Below are positions 33,501 to 45,070 of a stretch of DNA of 64,000 nt, piece after piece (position 1 is the first letter of the stretch; every line of letters starts with the position of its first letter). The notes under the pieces are model-generated. The model did no database searches and was not told the DNA's origin. It saw only the letters and a program-made list of their open reading frames with translations. The translations under genes and the position numbers were made by a program. Source of the stretch: Apodospora peruviana (Eukaryota; Ascomycota; Sordariomycetes; Sordariales; Lasiosphaeriaceae); the NCBI GenBank assembly GCA_033439685.1, contig JAUEDM010000004.1:620001-684000 (forward strand), written 5' to 3'.

Positions 33501-36500
33501 CAGAAGCGGCAGTCAAATTGACGTGTTTATCCCACGGGTCAAGCCTGATGATTTGCTCAACCGTCGACTGGCGTCAGCTAGTAGACGGGTTGAGGAAGAT
33601 GTGCCGTTAGAGGAGATTTCCACGATCGTTTGTCCTATCGAGATTGCTGTTGGCCATCATCATCACGATGGCGGCCATCTTGCTTTACAACGGGCGAAGC
33701 CACTCAACAAGAAAGGAAGTGAATTGCTGAATGCGACGCATTTCAGGGCCTACTGCACATCTCTATTTTCATTTGCTCCTCAAGATGGGAGTTCACCGCT
33801 GCATATCTGTCTTGCCGCAGTCGTGGATATGCCGGAGAAGATGGCTGTCTGCGTATCGAACACCAATTCCTTGTCGCTTATGCTGTCAGAAGGCCAGTGG
33901 ACATTGATCCCCAGGTTGGCCGAACCTGCTGATCTGCTACACCACATTTTGACGACAATTGTATGCGAAAGCCTTTTGGCTGGCTTGTCAGGAACACTCT
34001 GGCTTCACGATGCACCGGCCGAGATAGCCGAGGCTGCATCGCAGATGGGTGAGGCTCGAGGAATACATGTGTTTCTCAGCGCCTCCACAGAGTCCACGAT
34101 CGGGTTGGGTGGCCGGCAGAAGGTTGCCATGATACATCCCCAAAGTTCCCGGCGCCAGCTTGAGGCCTTCATCCCGTCAAATGTCAAGAGACTAGTGCTG
34201 CTGGGTAAGGACGAAATAGCAGATAACACTCGCAGTCTTCAGGACGCGCTGCTGCGCTTGGGGGTGCTAGGCAAGACAGATATCGGATGCCTGTATCAAG
34301 ACCTTGGGCGAGCAATGACCGTGGATCTCAATCTTGACAGTCCTAGGTTGTGGGAAATCATTAGGAGGGAAGTCATTTCTGTGCCGTTCAAGACGAAAGA
34401 CGCTAAAGAGTTGTCTCCTATTCGGTCCGCGGCTGTTATTGACTTGGAAAACATCTCGTCTTTGTCCGGACGCCAAAAGGTCACCAGCGTTGTCGATTGG
34501 ACAAAGTCAGGGTCTGTACCAGTTCAAATCCAGCCTCTGGTCTTTGAAGGCGAGCCACTATTCTCCCCAAACAAGACGTATCTGCTTGTCGGCCTAGCCG
34601 GGGACCTGGGCATGTCACTCGTCGAATGGATGGCGAGCACAGGCGCGCGTCACTTTGCTATTGCCAGTCGAAACCCACAGATCAGCAACCAGGTACTCGC
34701 TCATCTCAACAAAATGGGCGTCAGTATTCGGACGTGGGCACTCGACGTCGCGGACAAACAGGCCCTGCTCCAGGCACATACCGAGATGGTCGCCCAGATG
34801 CCACCCGTCGGCGGTGTGGCCAACGGCGCCATGGTCCTACGCGACCGCCCCTTTGGCAACATGACAGCTGAAGACTTTGCGGCCGTACTGCGTCCCAAAG
34901 CCCAGGGAACACAGAATCTCGACGAGCTGTTTTACGCGGATCGCGAGCTCGAGTTCTTTGTTCTGTTCGCGTCCGGCACCTGCGTCGTTGGCAACGCCGG
35001 CCAGGCCAACTACAGCGCCGCCAACATGTATATGGCGAGTGTGGCCGAGCAGAGGCGCCGAAGGGGTGTTGCGGCGTCCGTCATCTACCTTGGCACGCTT
35101 CTCGGCGTTGGTCATGTTGCGCGCTCCCTGCTACCCGGCAATACCAAGACCAACCTTCGCAAATTTGAGTCGCAACTCCAAAGGTTCTCGTCGTTGCCTC
35201 TCTCCGAGACGGACCTGCAAACGGCATTTGCAGAAGCCGTCCTATCGGGACGGCCCGGCTCTGATATGGACCCGGGCCTTATTGTTGGACTGGGTGATGG
35301 GAAGGATGCTCCTTGGCGGTCCATCCCGCGTTTCTCCTCGTGGCTATCACATCTGTTGGCGCGGCGGCAACACGTTGAGAATGGTGCTGAAGCCCACCAT
35401 GACATGGCAAGACAGGATCAGAAAGGTTCTAGCATCCGCGACGAGCTCACTGTACTGCTGGATACAGCCGAGTCTCCAGTGGCGTTTCATACGGAGGCAA
35501 ATAAGCTCCTACAAGAGGCGTTCGCTGCCAAGCTGGGCGTGATCCTCCAGACTCCAGTTGGCAAAATCGACAAAGCCCAGCCTCTGGTGTCGCTTGGGTT
35601 TGACTCGCTTGTGGCTGTCGAGGTGAGATCGTGGATCCTCAAGGAGCTGGCCGTCGACGTCCCCATCCTGAAGATGCTCGGCGGGTCGTCACTGATCGAC
35701 GTCTGTCGGGATGTCGTCTTCAACTTTGCCGAGAATAATGAGGGTGTGGCTGAAAATACGGAATCGGAACCCTCGACTGAGCCGCACTCCGTGGATTCAA
35801 ATTATGATGGTGAAGAACCGGCCACTTCTGTTTCCACACCACCGTCACCGCCTCCATCGGACAGTGGCAAGGAAGAATATGTCAGGGTGGGAGACATGTC
35901 ACCGGCGCAAGCGCGGCTCTATTTCTTGCACCAATACCTAGAAGACAAGTCAGCGTACAACGTCGGGTATGTGGGAAGATACCATGGGCACCTCGACCTG
36001 GGGAGACTGCAAAAGGCCCTCTGGACAGTTTGCAGCATCCACGAGAGCCTTCGGAGCTGCTACTTCATGGAAGCAAACGCATCTCACAGAGCCGTTCAAG
36101 CGGTGCTCCCTAGTCCACGGCCTCTGTGGGAGCACAGAGAGATCCAAGATGAGAGCGAAGTCTGGCAAGAGCGTGACCGTCAGAGGAGGATTCAGTTCAA
36201 TATCGAACATGGTTCGCTCATTAGGGTCACGGTTCTGTCGCAGAGTCCGATTTTGCATCACGTCATATTCCTGCATCATCACATCGCTCTAGACGGCATT
36301 GGCTGGTTTGTGTTCTTCAGGGACCTCGAGCGGGCATATTCGGGGCAAGATCTTGAACCGCCCCTGCAGCAGTCCATCGACATGTCAGCCAAACAAAGAA
36401 ACGCCAGTAAAGAACACCAGTACATGCAGCCGCTACTGGCCTTCTGGAGCCAGATGCACCAAGACCCCCACGAGCCGCTACCGCTTTTTGCTTTCTCAAA

Positions 36501-39500
36501 GGTCAAGAACCGCAAGGTGCTCAACAAGTACGAAACGGAGACGGTTGACATGGAACTAGACCCGAGTCTGGCAAAACGTGTCAAGCTGACCGCTGCAGCA
36601 CTTGGTGTCACGCCTTTTCACTTCTATCTCTCAGCCCTTGCTGTTTTCATCACGCGCTGCCTCGACGAAGTCCACGACTTTAGCATCGGCATTGTGGACG
36701 CCAACCGGCCCGACGTCGAGGACAGCTCAACGATGGGCTACTTCCTTAACATGCTGCCGGTGCGCTTCCGTCTCGGAGACAAGAAAAGGGAGAAGTTTGG
36801 CGAGCTGGTCAAGTGGTGTCGAGACACTGTCCTCGACGCTCATGCGGCACGTGTTCCCTTTGACGCCATCCTTGACGAGGTCCAGACGTCCAGGTCTGGA
36901 AGCCACCACCCGCTCTTCCAGGTCGCGCTGGACTATCGCCAGGGCTACTCGACCGAGGACCGGTTCGGGGCCGGAAACATGGTGTGGGATGGGAAGCAGA
37001 GCATCACCTGCCAGAATCCGTACGACATATTCATCAACGTTACGCAGGCCTCGCCTGGCGACCACACATATATCCACTGGACTACGCAAAAGTACATGTA
37101 CTCTGCGTCGGACTCGAGCCTGATGATGACGTGGTACACGCGCATTGTCGACGCGCTGACGCAAGACCCGTCCACGCCCATCGCGAGCTGCCCTGTGGCG
37201 AACGAAGGAGACTTGCGCCACGCCGTGGATCTCGGCGCCGGGGAGCCTGTTGATCAGTCAAACTTGCATTGGGATGACGATGGTACGCTCGTTCACCAAG
37301 TCGACAAAACCGCAACCCAATACCCCAACTCGATAGCGCTCGTGGACGACAACGGCGGCAGACTGACCTATGTTGAGATGATGGCGCGGACGCAGCATAT
37401 CGCTCGTTGCTTGAAACAAATCCTTGCCCAAGAAAACATGCCATCGTCATTAGAATCGGCATCCGCACCACCTGCTGTTATTGGGACGCTCATCCACCCA
37501 GCCAACAACTACGTGTGCACCCTCCTCGCCATCCTCCGACTAGGACTTACATGCGTCGGCCTAGACTTACGCAACCCAGAACAAAGACTGGGCGTCATGC
37601 TGTCCGACTGCACACCACGCATCTTGATCTGCACTGCCGAGACAAGAGACCAGGCCTTCCGCCTCGCAGCGCCCATCTCGGCGCAGGTTCTTGATCTTGA
37701 CCAGATGGAGGAAGACGACTCAAGCGCCAAAAAACCGGTCGAAAACATAAGCTGCCTCGACCAGCGCGCCGTCATTCTGTATACGAGCGGATCCACCGGC
37801 GTGCCCAAGGGCGTCTTACTCTCCCACCGGAACCTCCATAGCCACATCCGCGCCAACACGGCCCTCTTCGGGCTCAGAAGCAACGACGTGATTCTCCAGC
37901 AGACATCCCCGGGCTTCGATTTCTGTCTAGATCAGATCTTTCACGCCTTGGCCAACGGCGGCGTGCTCGTCATTGTCGGCCGCGAAGCCCGTGGCGACCC
38001 GTCGCGCGTCGCACAGCTCATGCTCGACCATGGCGTCACTGTCACCGTCGGCTGTCCGTCCGAGTACCTTGCCTTGCTCAACTACGGACTGCCGACTCTG
38101 CGCAGGTGCGCGAGCTGGCGCCTCGCCTTCTCCGGCGGTGAGAAGCTCACCGTCCAACTGCGGCACGGATTCCGCAAGTTGCGCCTCAATGATCTGCAGT
38201 TCGTAAACGTCTACGGGCCCACCGAAGTCACCATCGCCTGCGCCAGGGGCCGCGTGCCCTACCAGACCGACGACGATCTCGCGGGCCAGCAGAGTGACTA
38301 TCTCTACCCGATGCCCGGCTATGCAACGCTGGTCCTGGACAAGCATATGAACCCGCTGCCGGCCGGCTTCCCGGGCGAGGTCTACATCGCCGGCGATGGC
38401 GTCGCGCTTGGCTACCTCAACCGTCCCGAGGAGACTCGGCGCCGGTTCCTCGACATGGCAACACCGTTGCTGTCAACAACTGCCAGCACAAGACTGTACC
38501 GCTCAGGCGATCACGGACGGCTCCTCCAAGACGGGTCGATCCACCTGCTTGGCCGCGTCGAGGATGGCGGCAGCGTGCAGGTCAAGATCCGTGGAATGCG
38601 CGTGGAGCTGGATGAGGTCGCCAACATCATGATCCGCGAGTCGGGCGGCGCTCTGACTGCTGCGGCCGTGTCGTATCGCCGCCGCGGCGACGACTCGGGT
38701 GGTGGCGTCACCGATCTGCTGGTTGGGTTCGTCGTCTTTGACCTCGAGAAGCAGAAGCAAGAATTCGAAGAAGAGCGTGCGGAGATTATCCGGCGGCTGC
38801 GGACGAGTCTGCCGCTGCCTGCACACATGTGTCCTTCGGTCGTTGTTCCGGTGGAGAGACTGCCGACCAATGTCAACGGCAAGCTTGACCGCGCGGCGGT
38901 TGACAAGCTGCCTATCATCACAGCGCGAGCTAACGGCACCAGCAAGAAAGCCGAGAACGTGAACGGGCTGACGCCTCTGGAGCAGCGCATGAAGCAAGTC
39001 TGGTGCGAGACCCTCGAGCTCCTGGATGAACAAGGGTCAGACACGATCGACGCAGACTCGGATTTCTTCCAAGTTGGCGGCAGCTCCATGCTCGCCATCA
39101 AGCTGCGGGTCGTGACCCGCGGCGCCTTCGGCGTGGTGGTCTCGCTGCCGGAACTGTTCCGCCTGCGCACCCTCGGCCGCATGGCTGCGTGGGTGGCGGC
39201 CGCCGCCGAGCACAACGAGAATGGATCGACACCAAAGCAGCGACACCACCAGCTACTTAACTCAGAGACGACAACAATGGACTGGGCTGCCGAGGTGGCC
39301 GCGCTTTTCGACGGGCTCTCTTCTTCATCGCCACCCCCAGTCTCATTATCCTCATCCGCAGCAACAAAGCAGCAAGGGATCAAGGTTCTCCTGACAGGGG
39401 CGACGGGATTTCTGGGTACACACATTCTCCGTCAGCTCGTCGCAGACGCCCATGTAAGCGAAGTCCACTGCGTAGCTTTACGACAACCCATCTCTGCAGT

Positions 39501-40392
39501 CAGCAGCCACAAGATCATCTCCTACCAAGGTGACCTCGGTTCGCCATTACTCGGCCTAGCATCCCGCGAAATCTTCACGATGCTGTCCCAAACCGTCGAC
39601 GTGATCATCCACAACGGCGCGCGCGTCTCGTTCCTCGAGCCCTACGGCGCCGGTCTGCGCGCACCCAACGCGCTGTCCGTCCGCACGCTCTGCGCCATGG
39701 CGCTTCCGCGGCGCGTGCCGCTGCACTTCGTCTCGACCGCGGGCGTGGCGGGTGTACTGAGGTCGTCTCCAACCCATGGTGGTAGGACTAGTACTGTGCT
39801 GGGTCCGGTATCAGCGGCCGACTGTTTTCCGCCAGATCGACTTGAGCATCAGCAAGCTGCCAAACTCGACGGCTACGTCCTCTCCAAATGGGTCGGCGAG
39901 GCGCTGCTGGAGAAGGTCACTGCCGAGTTTGGGCTGCCGACCTACGTGCATCGCGTTGCCAGCCTCGTCGGCGATGGGGCGCCGCAGCGAGATGTCATGG
40001 ACGCGGTGATCCGGTTCTCGCGGATGATCGGATCGGTTCCGGCTCTCGGGTCTGGAACTGGTCAGTTGCAGGTGCAAGGCGCATTCGATTGGGTGCCCGT
40101 TGAGAGTGTGGGCGAGGAATTGGTGCGGGATGCGCTTGCGTCGGTCTTTTCTTCTCATTTTTCTGGTTCGACCAAGTTTGTTCATCATTGCAGTGAGAAT
40201 AAGGTGGTGCTCGGTGGACTGCGTGCGCATCTTGAGGAGGTGACGGAAGGATGTCAACCATTTGGTGAGATGGCTGCGAAGGATTGGCTTGATGCGGCTA
40301 GGGAGAGAGGTCTGGATTTGGCGTTGTATGAGTATTTGCGTGGTGTGATACAGGAGGGTGGAGAGCTGTGGTTGCCAACGATATCAAAGTGA
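27587..40392 (+). CDS. Hybrid PKS-NRPS (KS-MAT-DH-MT-psiER-KR-ACP-C-A-T-R)
   Basis: Four exons, 27587-27772, 27845-28321, 28383-30604 and 30684-40392; 4197 aa. KS: Cys180 in DTACSSS, His319 in EAHGTGT, His369 in GHSEGAAG. MAT: Ser659 in GHSSGEIA. DH: His998 and Asp1204 in HPATLDMAFH, but the HxxxGxxxxP motif reads HQFQHQVVFP, His in place of Gly. C-MeT: intact LEVGGGTG at about 1499-1506. No ER cofactor motif precedes the KR. KR: GLAGDLG at about 2265 and Tyr2405 in GQANYSAAN. ACP: Ser2603 in LGFDSL. C: HHIALDG at 2827-2833. A: TSGSTG at 3329. T: Ser3763 in FFQVGGSS. Terminal reductase: TGATGFLG at 3866 with Y4026-x3-K4030. The enzyme would make a C-methylated polyketide, join one amino acid and release it. 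Intron 1 (72 nt) is in frame and stop-free. Confidence 0.95.
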
Positions 40393-40444
40393 GACGAGTA
40401 AAGCGATGACAAACCAAGGACAGTTGAAGGTCCCCAAGGAATTA

Positions 40445-40480
<36 letters not shown>

Positions 40481-40618
40481 GTTTCGTTTTCTTTTTATTA
40501 CGTGGTTTTAACTTAACGGACGAGCAATTCTTATATTACTGCTCTATTTCTTAACAGTTTTGTCTCCCAAGTACATACATGAACCATTGAGAAGTGAAGA
40601 ACCAACCTGGAAGATTTG
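40393..40618. other. Intergenic between convergent PKS-NRPS and P450 genes, with T31 run
   Basis: Short spacer joining two 3' ends. A run of about 31 T at 40449-40479 lies about 57 nt after the PKS-NRPS stop codon. No gene. Confidence 0.7.
40449..40479. repeat. Poly-T run after PKS-NRPS
   Basis: About 31 consecutive T, 57 nt downstream of the stop codon at 40392. Could mark the mRNA 3' region on the opposite (P450) strand as poly-A, or be a simple slippage tract. Confidence 0.85.
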
Positions 40619-42515
40619 TTAAATCCCCCCCTTTCGCTTGACTCGGATCCTCGCATGCTGTGGCAGTTTTACGTCGGCCATCCAGGTATTATCAGGCCTC
40701 TTCCCGCCATACTGGTCTGGGAACGCCAGCTCGTAACGGGTGATGACATGGGCGATGACCATCTTTAGCTGAAAGTCTACCACAAACCTGCCCGGGCACG
40801 CATGCCGCCCATGACCAAAAGTCAAGTTATTCGGGCCCGTGGTAACGAATCGCAGCGGACCGGCCCTAGCCGCCCGAGCTACCTCGGAATGATATTCGGA
40901 ATCGGCGGCGCCTATATTCTCGATTGTCGTCGTCGTCATTTCGACGGCATCTTTTTGATCTGCAACATCAGGCATCTGCTTCTTCGCATCCACCACGGCT
41001 TCCCGCATCCTCACGAACCGGAACGGGTCAAACACCTCAGGATCATCAAATGCGTCCTTGTCCATCTGTACCGGGTGCGCCATGAAGGACACGCACCGGC
41101 CGTGAGGCAGATGTACACCGGCGTCTGTGGTGACCCCTTCCTTGGGAATGACTTTCCGGAGTATGGCCCGCGACCCAAACGTGTGGAGGCGTGCCGTCTC
41201 CCGCATCAGGCTGTCCGCCTTGTCAAGGCGGTTGACGTTGACGCGTGTCCAGACGCGATGGTCCATGATATTCGGGCCTTCCTTTGGGTTGGGGCATACG
41301 CCGAAGACATCGGTTAGTTCGTCCTGGAGGGTCGCTATCGTGTTGAACTGCGCGTCCGAGTCAATCAGGTTCAGCAGGGTGTTGGCGATGAGGAGCGACG
41401 GCTGGTGGATGGAGCCGAAGTTGGCGATGATCAGGCGGCGCGTCATGATATCGAGGCTGGCCAACTCGTCCTTTCGGTGCTCGGCCGCGTACCGAAACAT
41501 GATCTGCAGGTAGTCGTTTGGCTCCTCCCGGCCGCTTTCATCTTTCAGCATGCCGATACGCTCGCGGTAGAGCGGCTCGAACAGTGCCTTCATCCGGTTG
41601 ATCTTGGACTGGTACCACAACCCCATGGCGGAGCCTACAAGAGGCCGAAGTATATGAGGCATCGCGCGGACCGCACCAGCGACGACCATGAAGTCATCGG
41701 TGGCCTCACAGCTGGCGTCAATGTAGTCTTTATCGCGGCCTAGTAGGTGAAGTAGGTCATGTCAGTCCGCATGTGGGCATTCTTCTACCCGGAGAGAGAT
41801 GATGAAGCTCAACTTACAAAGCGGAAGACCAACCGTGAACCGGCCCGCGATCTGAGCTGTAACCTTGTTGAGCGTCTCGACCAGATCGATCTCGTTCCAC
41901 CTCTCCGTGTCCGTTCCAAAATGCATATCGAGGGCATGAGTGAGCTCGTCACCCACATCGGCCGCCATGCTCTCGAAGGCGTTGAACAGCTTGGTTCGTA
42001 CCAGATGGCCCTGCCACGGGTCTTCGATGAAGCGAGAATGCCCCAGACTGTGCATAACCTGGTTCAGCTCCACGATGGCGTGGTATGAGCTCAGCTTCGT
42101 GTCGGGCTGCGATAGTGCCCACTTCATGGAGCTGTGCGGCAGGATGACATCGTCGTGGAAGCCCAGGCCGGGCAGCACAATGACATGGTCTGTTGCACCT
42201 TTGATGTACTAGTTAGGGTAGATGCAATGTTAGCAGCACGTTTATGCCACCAGAGCGAAGAACCTAGATGAGGGATACGAGGATGAAGCGGGCATAATAT
42301 ACCTTGTCCCAAGCTCTGCGGTACAGACCGGCGCAGTCCAAGTAAAGCCTCAGCCGGGTACTAAAGCTGAAACTCTTTCTCCCTTCAGGTTCACATGCGT
42401 AGATAGACAGCGTGGGGATCTTGGGCGCGAGAAGCTGTTGGTCCACGACGTATAGCACTACGACGAGGATAATACCAACGTAGGCCAGAACAGCCGGAGA
42501 CGCCTCAAGCAGCAT
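40619..42515 (-). CDS. Cytochrome P450 monooxygenase, cluster tailoring enzyme
   Basis: Three exons on the minus strand: 42515-42303, 42208-41818 and 41739-40619, about 574 aa. The ATG at 42515 is the first in-frame ATG. An N-terminal membrane anchor (VLAYVGIILVVVLYVV) is followed by YIKGATDHVIVLPGLGFHDD in the B-helix region and TVGLPLCRDKDYIDA across the second junction. The I-helix region is around MTRRLIIANFGSIHQPS, the ExxR pair is in RETARLH, the FRF region is at DPFRFVRMRE, and the heme-binding FGHGRHACPGRF has its ligand Cys at about residue 516. About 60 residues, partly low in complexity (VEMTTTTIENIG), separate the FRF region from the heme loop, more than usual. ER-membrane enzyme expected to oxidise the released PKS-NRPS product. 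Convergent with the PKS-NRPS gene. Confidence 0.9.
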
Positions 42516-45070
42516 GACGGGCAAGATAGTTTGGTAAGTAAGCAGCAGCGTGACTGGAACGGCCTTTGGTGAAAGTCGAAAGAACTTTGTGAACGTTGAG
42601 AGAAGCCTCAGCTAGGTAATGCTCCTCCCCGTGAGAAATGAACAGGCGGAGAAACGTTTTGCTCAGTACTTATACCTGGGAGCTTGTTGGACTTGAACAC
42701 CTTGACGTGCAGAACCAGGCTAGCATCTTGGTTACCCCCCACTCAATGTTGCCATTATCATACCTTCTCCTTATCTAGGGATCACAACTTTGACAGATGA
42801 TACCGTCGATGTAACCTTCGAACTCTGATTCACCTCACTCAGCAATCAGCAGACATTCCTCGGCAACACAGCGGCTATGCCTCTGACCGCGGACGTGTAC
42901 AATCCACCCAAAAATGACTTGTAGTCGCTGTGAAAGTGGGTGATATTTGTTCAGAAACCATGGGTGGATACGTCGGAATGATTAAGCCCCGGGAGGTGTG
43001 AGACTCTATTGGACGGCTCGGATCTCTTCCCAACTGGAGTTCCAGTTAAATCGTTAGTAACAGAGATAGTGAGCTTGGCTCTACAACTTGTTTCTTATTG
43101 TAGTCTAGATAACGCACCATACCCACTTCGGTTCGGATACGAGGTTGTTGGCGTGAATAGGATTCTTAGGTCAATATGCATTGCATTGAGCACAACACAA
43201 TGGTAATGCAGACTAATTCGTACTGGTGCGAGAATCCTGGCAGCTCAGAATGTCGGGATATATATGGGAGGACACCACCAAACCTTCAGCTCCAATATCT
43301 CCAGTCCATCGCGCTTTTGCTTGCCGCCTCCTGATCATGCGAGTTTACTAATCAATCACCAACTAAATGCTTACCCACTGTCTCCTGACTCTCGTGGGCT
43401 TCCAAGACCGCGGCTCATCTTATTACCGAACCACGAGACAGACGTAGCATAAGCCATCAAGAGATTGATGGCTTACCCGAGGACGCGGGCATCCAAAAGG
43501 CTCCCAACCCAAAGTTCTCTCTGTGCCCTCATAATACCAAATTGGATAAGTGGGCTATTTAGCGTGAGGCTCGTCAGCGTTGTTATCATCAATCGCATTC
43601 ATTCCAAGCTGGCAAGAAAGCCTGTACGGCCTCGTCTTCCTCCGTGTCGTGAATCCAAGCTCCCGACCGCCAAACTCAACCATAGAAGCCATCCCTGACG
43701 GAACATCGTGTACCATTGCATTGGTTCGACTCACCGTGCCCGGCTTTCCCAGTGTTGATAGCCGAGCTTGACCGGAGGTACGTGTTTACTATATGCATGG
43801 TAAGGTTATATTGGATCGGTCCCAGGCTTTGGTCTGCTTACCAAGATACTGGTGGCTTACTTACTGATCGGACCTGCAGGCTTCAATGCTCACAAATGAA
43901 GATATCATAGCGCACCAGACGCTTCAACCACACAGCTTTTATTATCAGCCTGCTTACTAGTAAGAGATTGAATCGTGCGGCATGATATAACGGACATTTC
44001 CGTAAAAGTACTTTGCAGAAAAGGGGGGCTAATTACATGTAGTCGAGCAACAATGACTAGGGCTCAACATGCTGTTTTAAACAGAGCCAGTCGTTGTTTG
44101 CCATTGTTCTGCTCATCGCCTGGACTTTTCATCCCCTTCGCTAGCATGCATGGAGCCGTCAATGAACCATTCAACCCAAACCCAGCCGTTCCGTACTAAA
44201 TAAGCCGCTCAAGTCTGGATAAAGGACTTTCTTGAAAAAAGACCCTTTATTATTGTCTGGCGAGGTTTCCTTCTTCATACCGTGTACGGGGTCCATATAC
44301 GCGTCTTACACGGAGGCGGCTCGTCAACTCCCAACCTCCCATGCTCCGGTAGTATTGAGTTCTTAAAGCTACACTGCTTACCAGCTGTCGTTCTATCGAG
44401 ACTCAAGAATGATGATCAACCCGAGAGGATCCGCCTGTACCAGAAAATGTAAAAGAGCGGCTGTCATAAAATACTAAGCATACGCAAATAAGCTTATGGC
44501 ATGCTGATATGCGGCTGATTTACACTCGACAAATATGGTACAGGTCACGTAATATAATTCGATTATTACTCGCCACCGGCCTTCTCGTGACATGACGATG
44601 TTTTGTTCGTGTTCAGGAATCGCCGGTGAGCCGCTAACTCAGGTAGGGAATGTCAACGACATCCGCGCTCGCGATGAAGCGGCTAGGACAGCAGGCTACC
44701 GCCGTCCGCGGGTACACCAATCTCTTCTGTGCAATAAATTCCGACTGATATTCCACACATACGTACTGACACATCGCTTCAGAACCTCCACACGGCCAGG
44801 GCACCCTCTGTGTTCTTCAGGAGACAGGGTCGACGTTGGGCGAGTCGCGTCTACGATGTCACCACATGACGGTGACCGAGAGAGTCCATCAAGGCGCTGC
44901 GACACCGAGCACAGCTAACAGCAACAACGACAAGAAATATTGAGCAGACCGGACAGGAAGTATCCAGTCATTATAGGTCAGAACAAACGCAGTTAAACAC
45001 AACCAATTTCGCCAATACAGTTGAAGACGCACCGCCAAGATCCTCCAGACCTCCACTCATTGCCATTCTG
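42516..45070. other. Gene-poor intergenic stretch
   Basis: About 2.55 kb to the right of the cluster. Open frames reach 108 codons (44592-44918) but show no domains, and I see no transposon ends. It reads as unannotatable spacer and may mark the cluster border. Confidence 0.5.

Noticed and set aside
38511..39425. 304-codon minus-strand frame within the PKS-NRPS
   Set aside because: Antisense shadow of the A-T-R part; Ser/Arg-rich, no domain.
40449..40479. Poly-T run read as a retrotransposon poly-A tail
   Set aside because: No retrotransposon sequence, target duplication or LINE/SINE body is visible next to it.
42516..45070. Possible RIP-degraded transposon in the gene-poor spacer
   Set aside because: No transposase fragments, terminal repeats or obvious TpA-skewed blocks could be recognised by eye.
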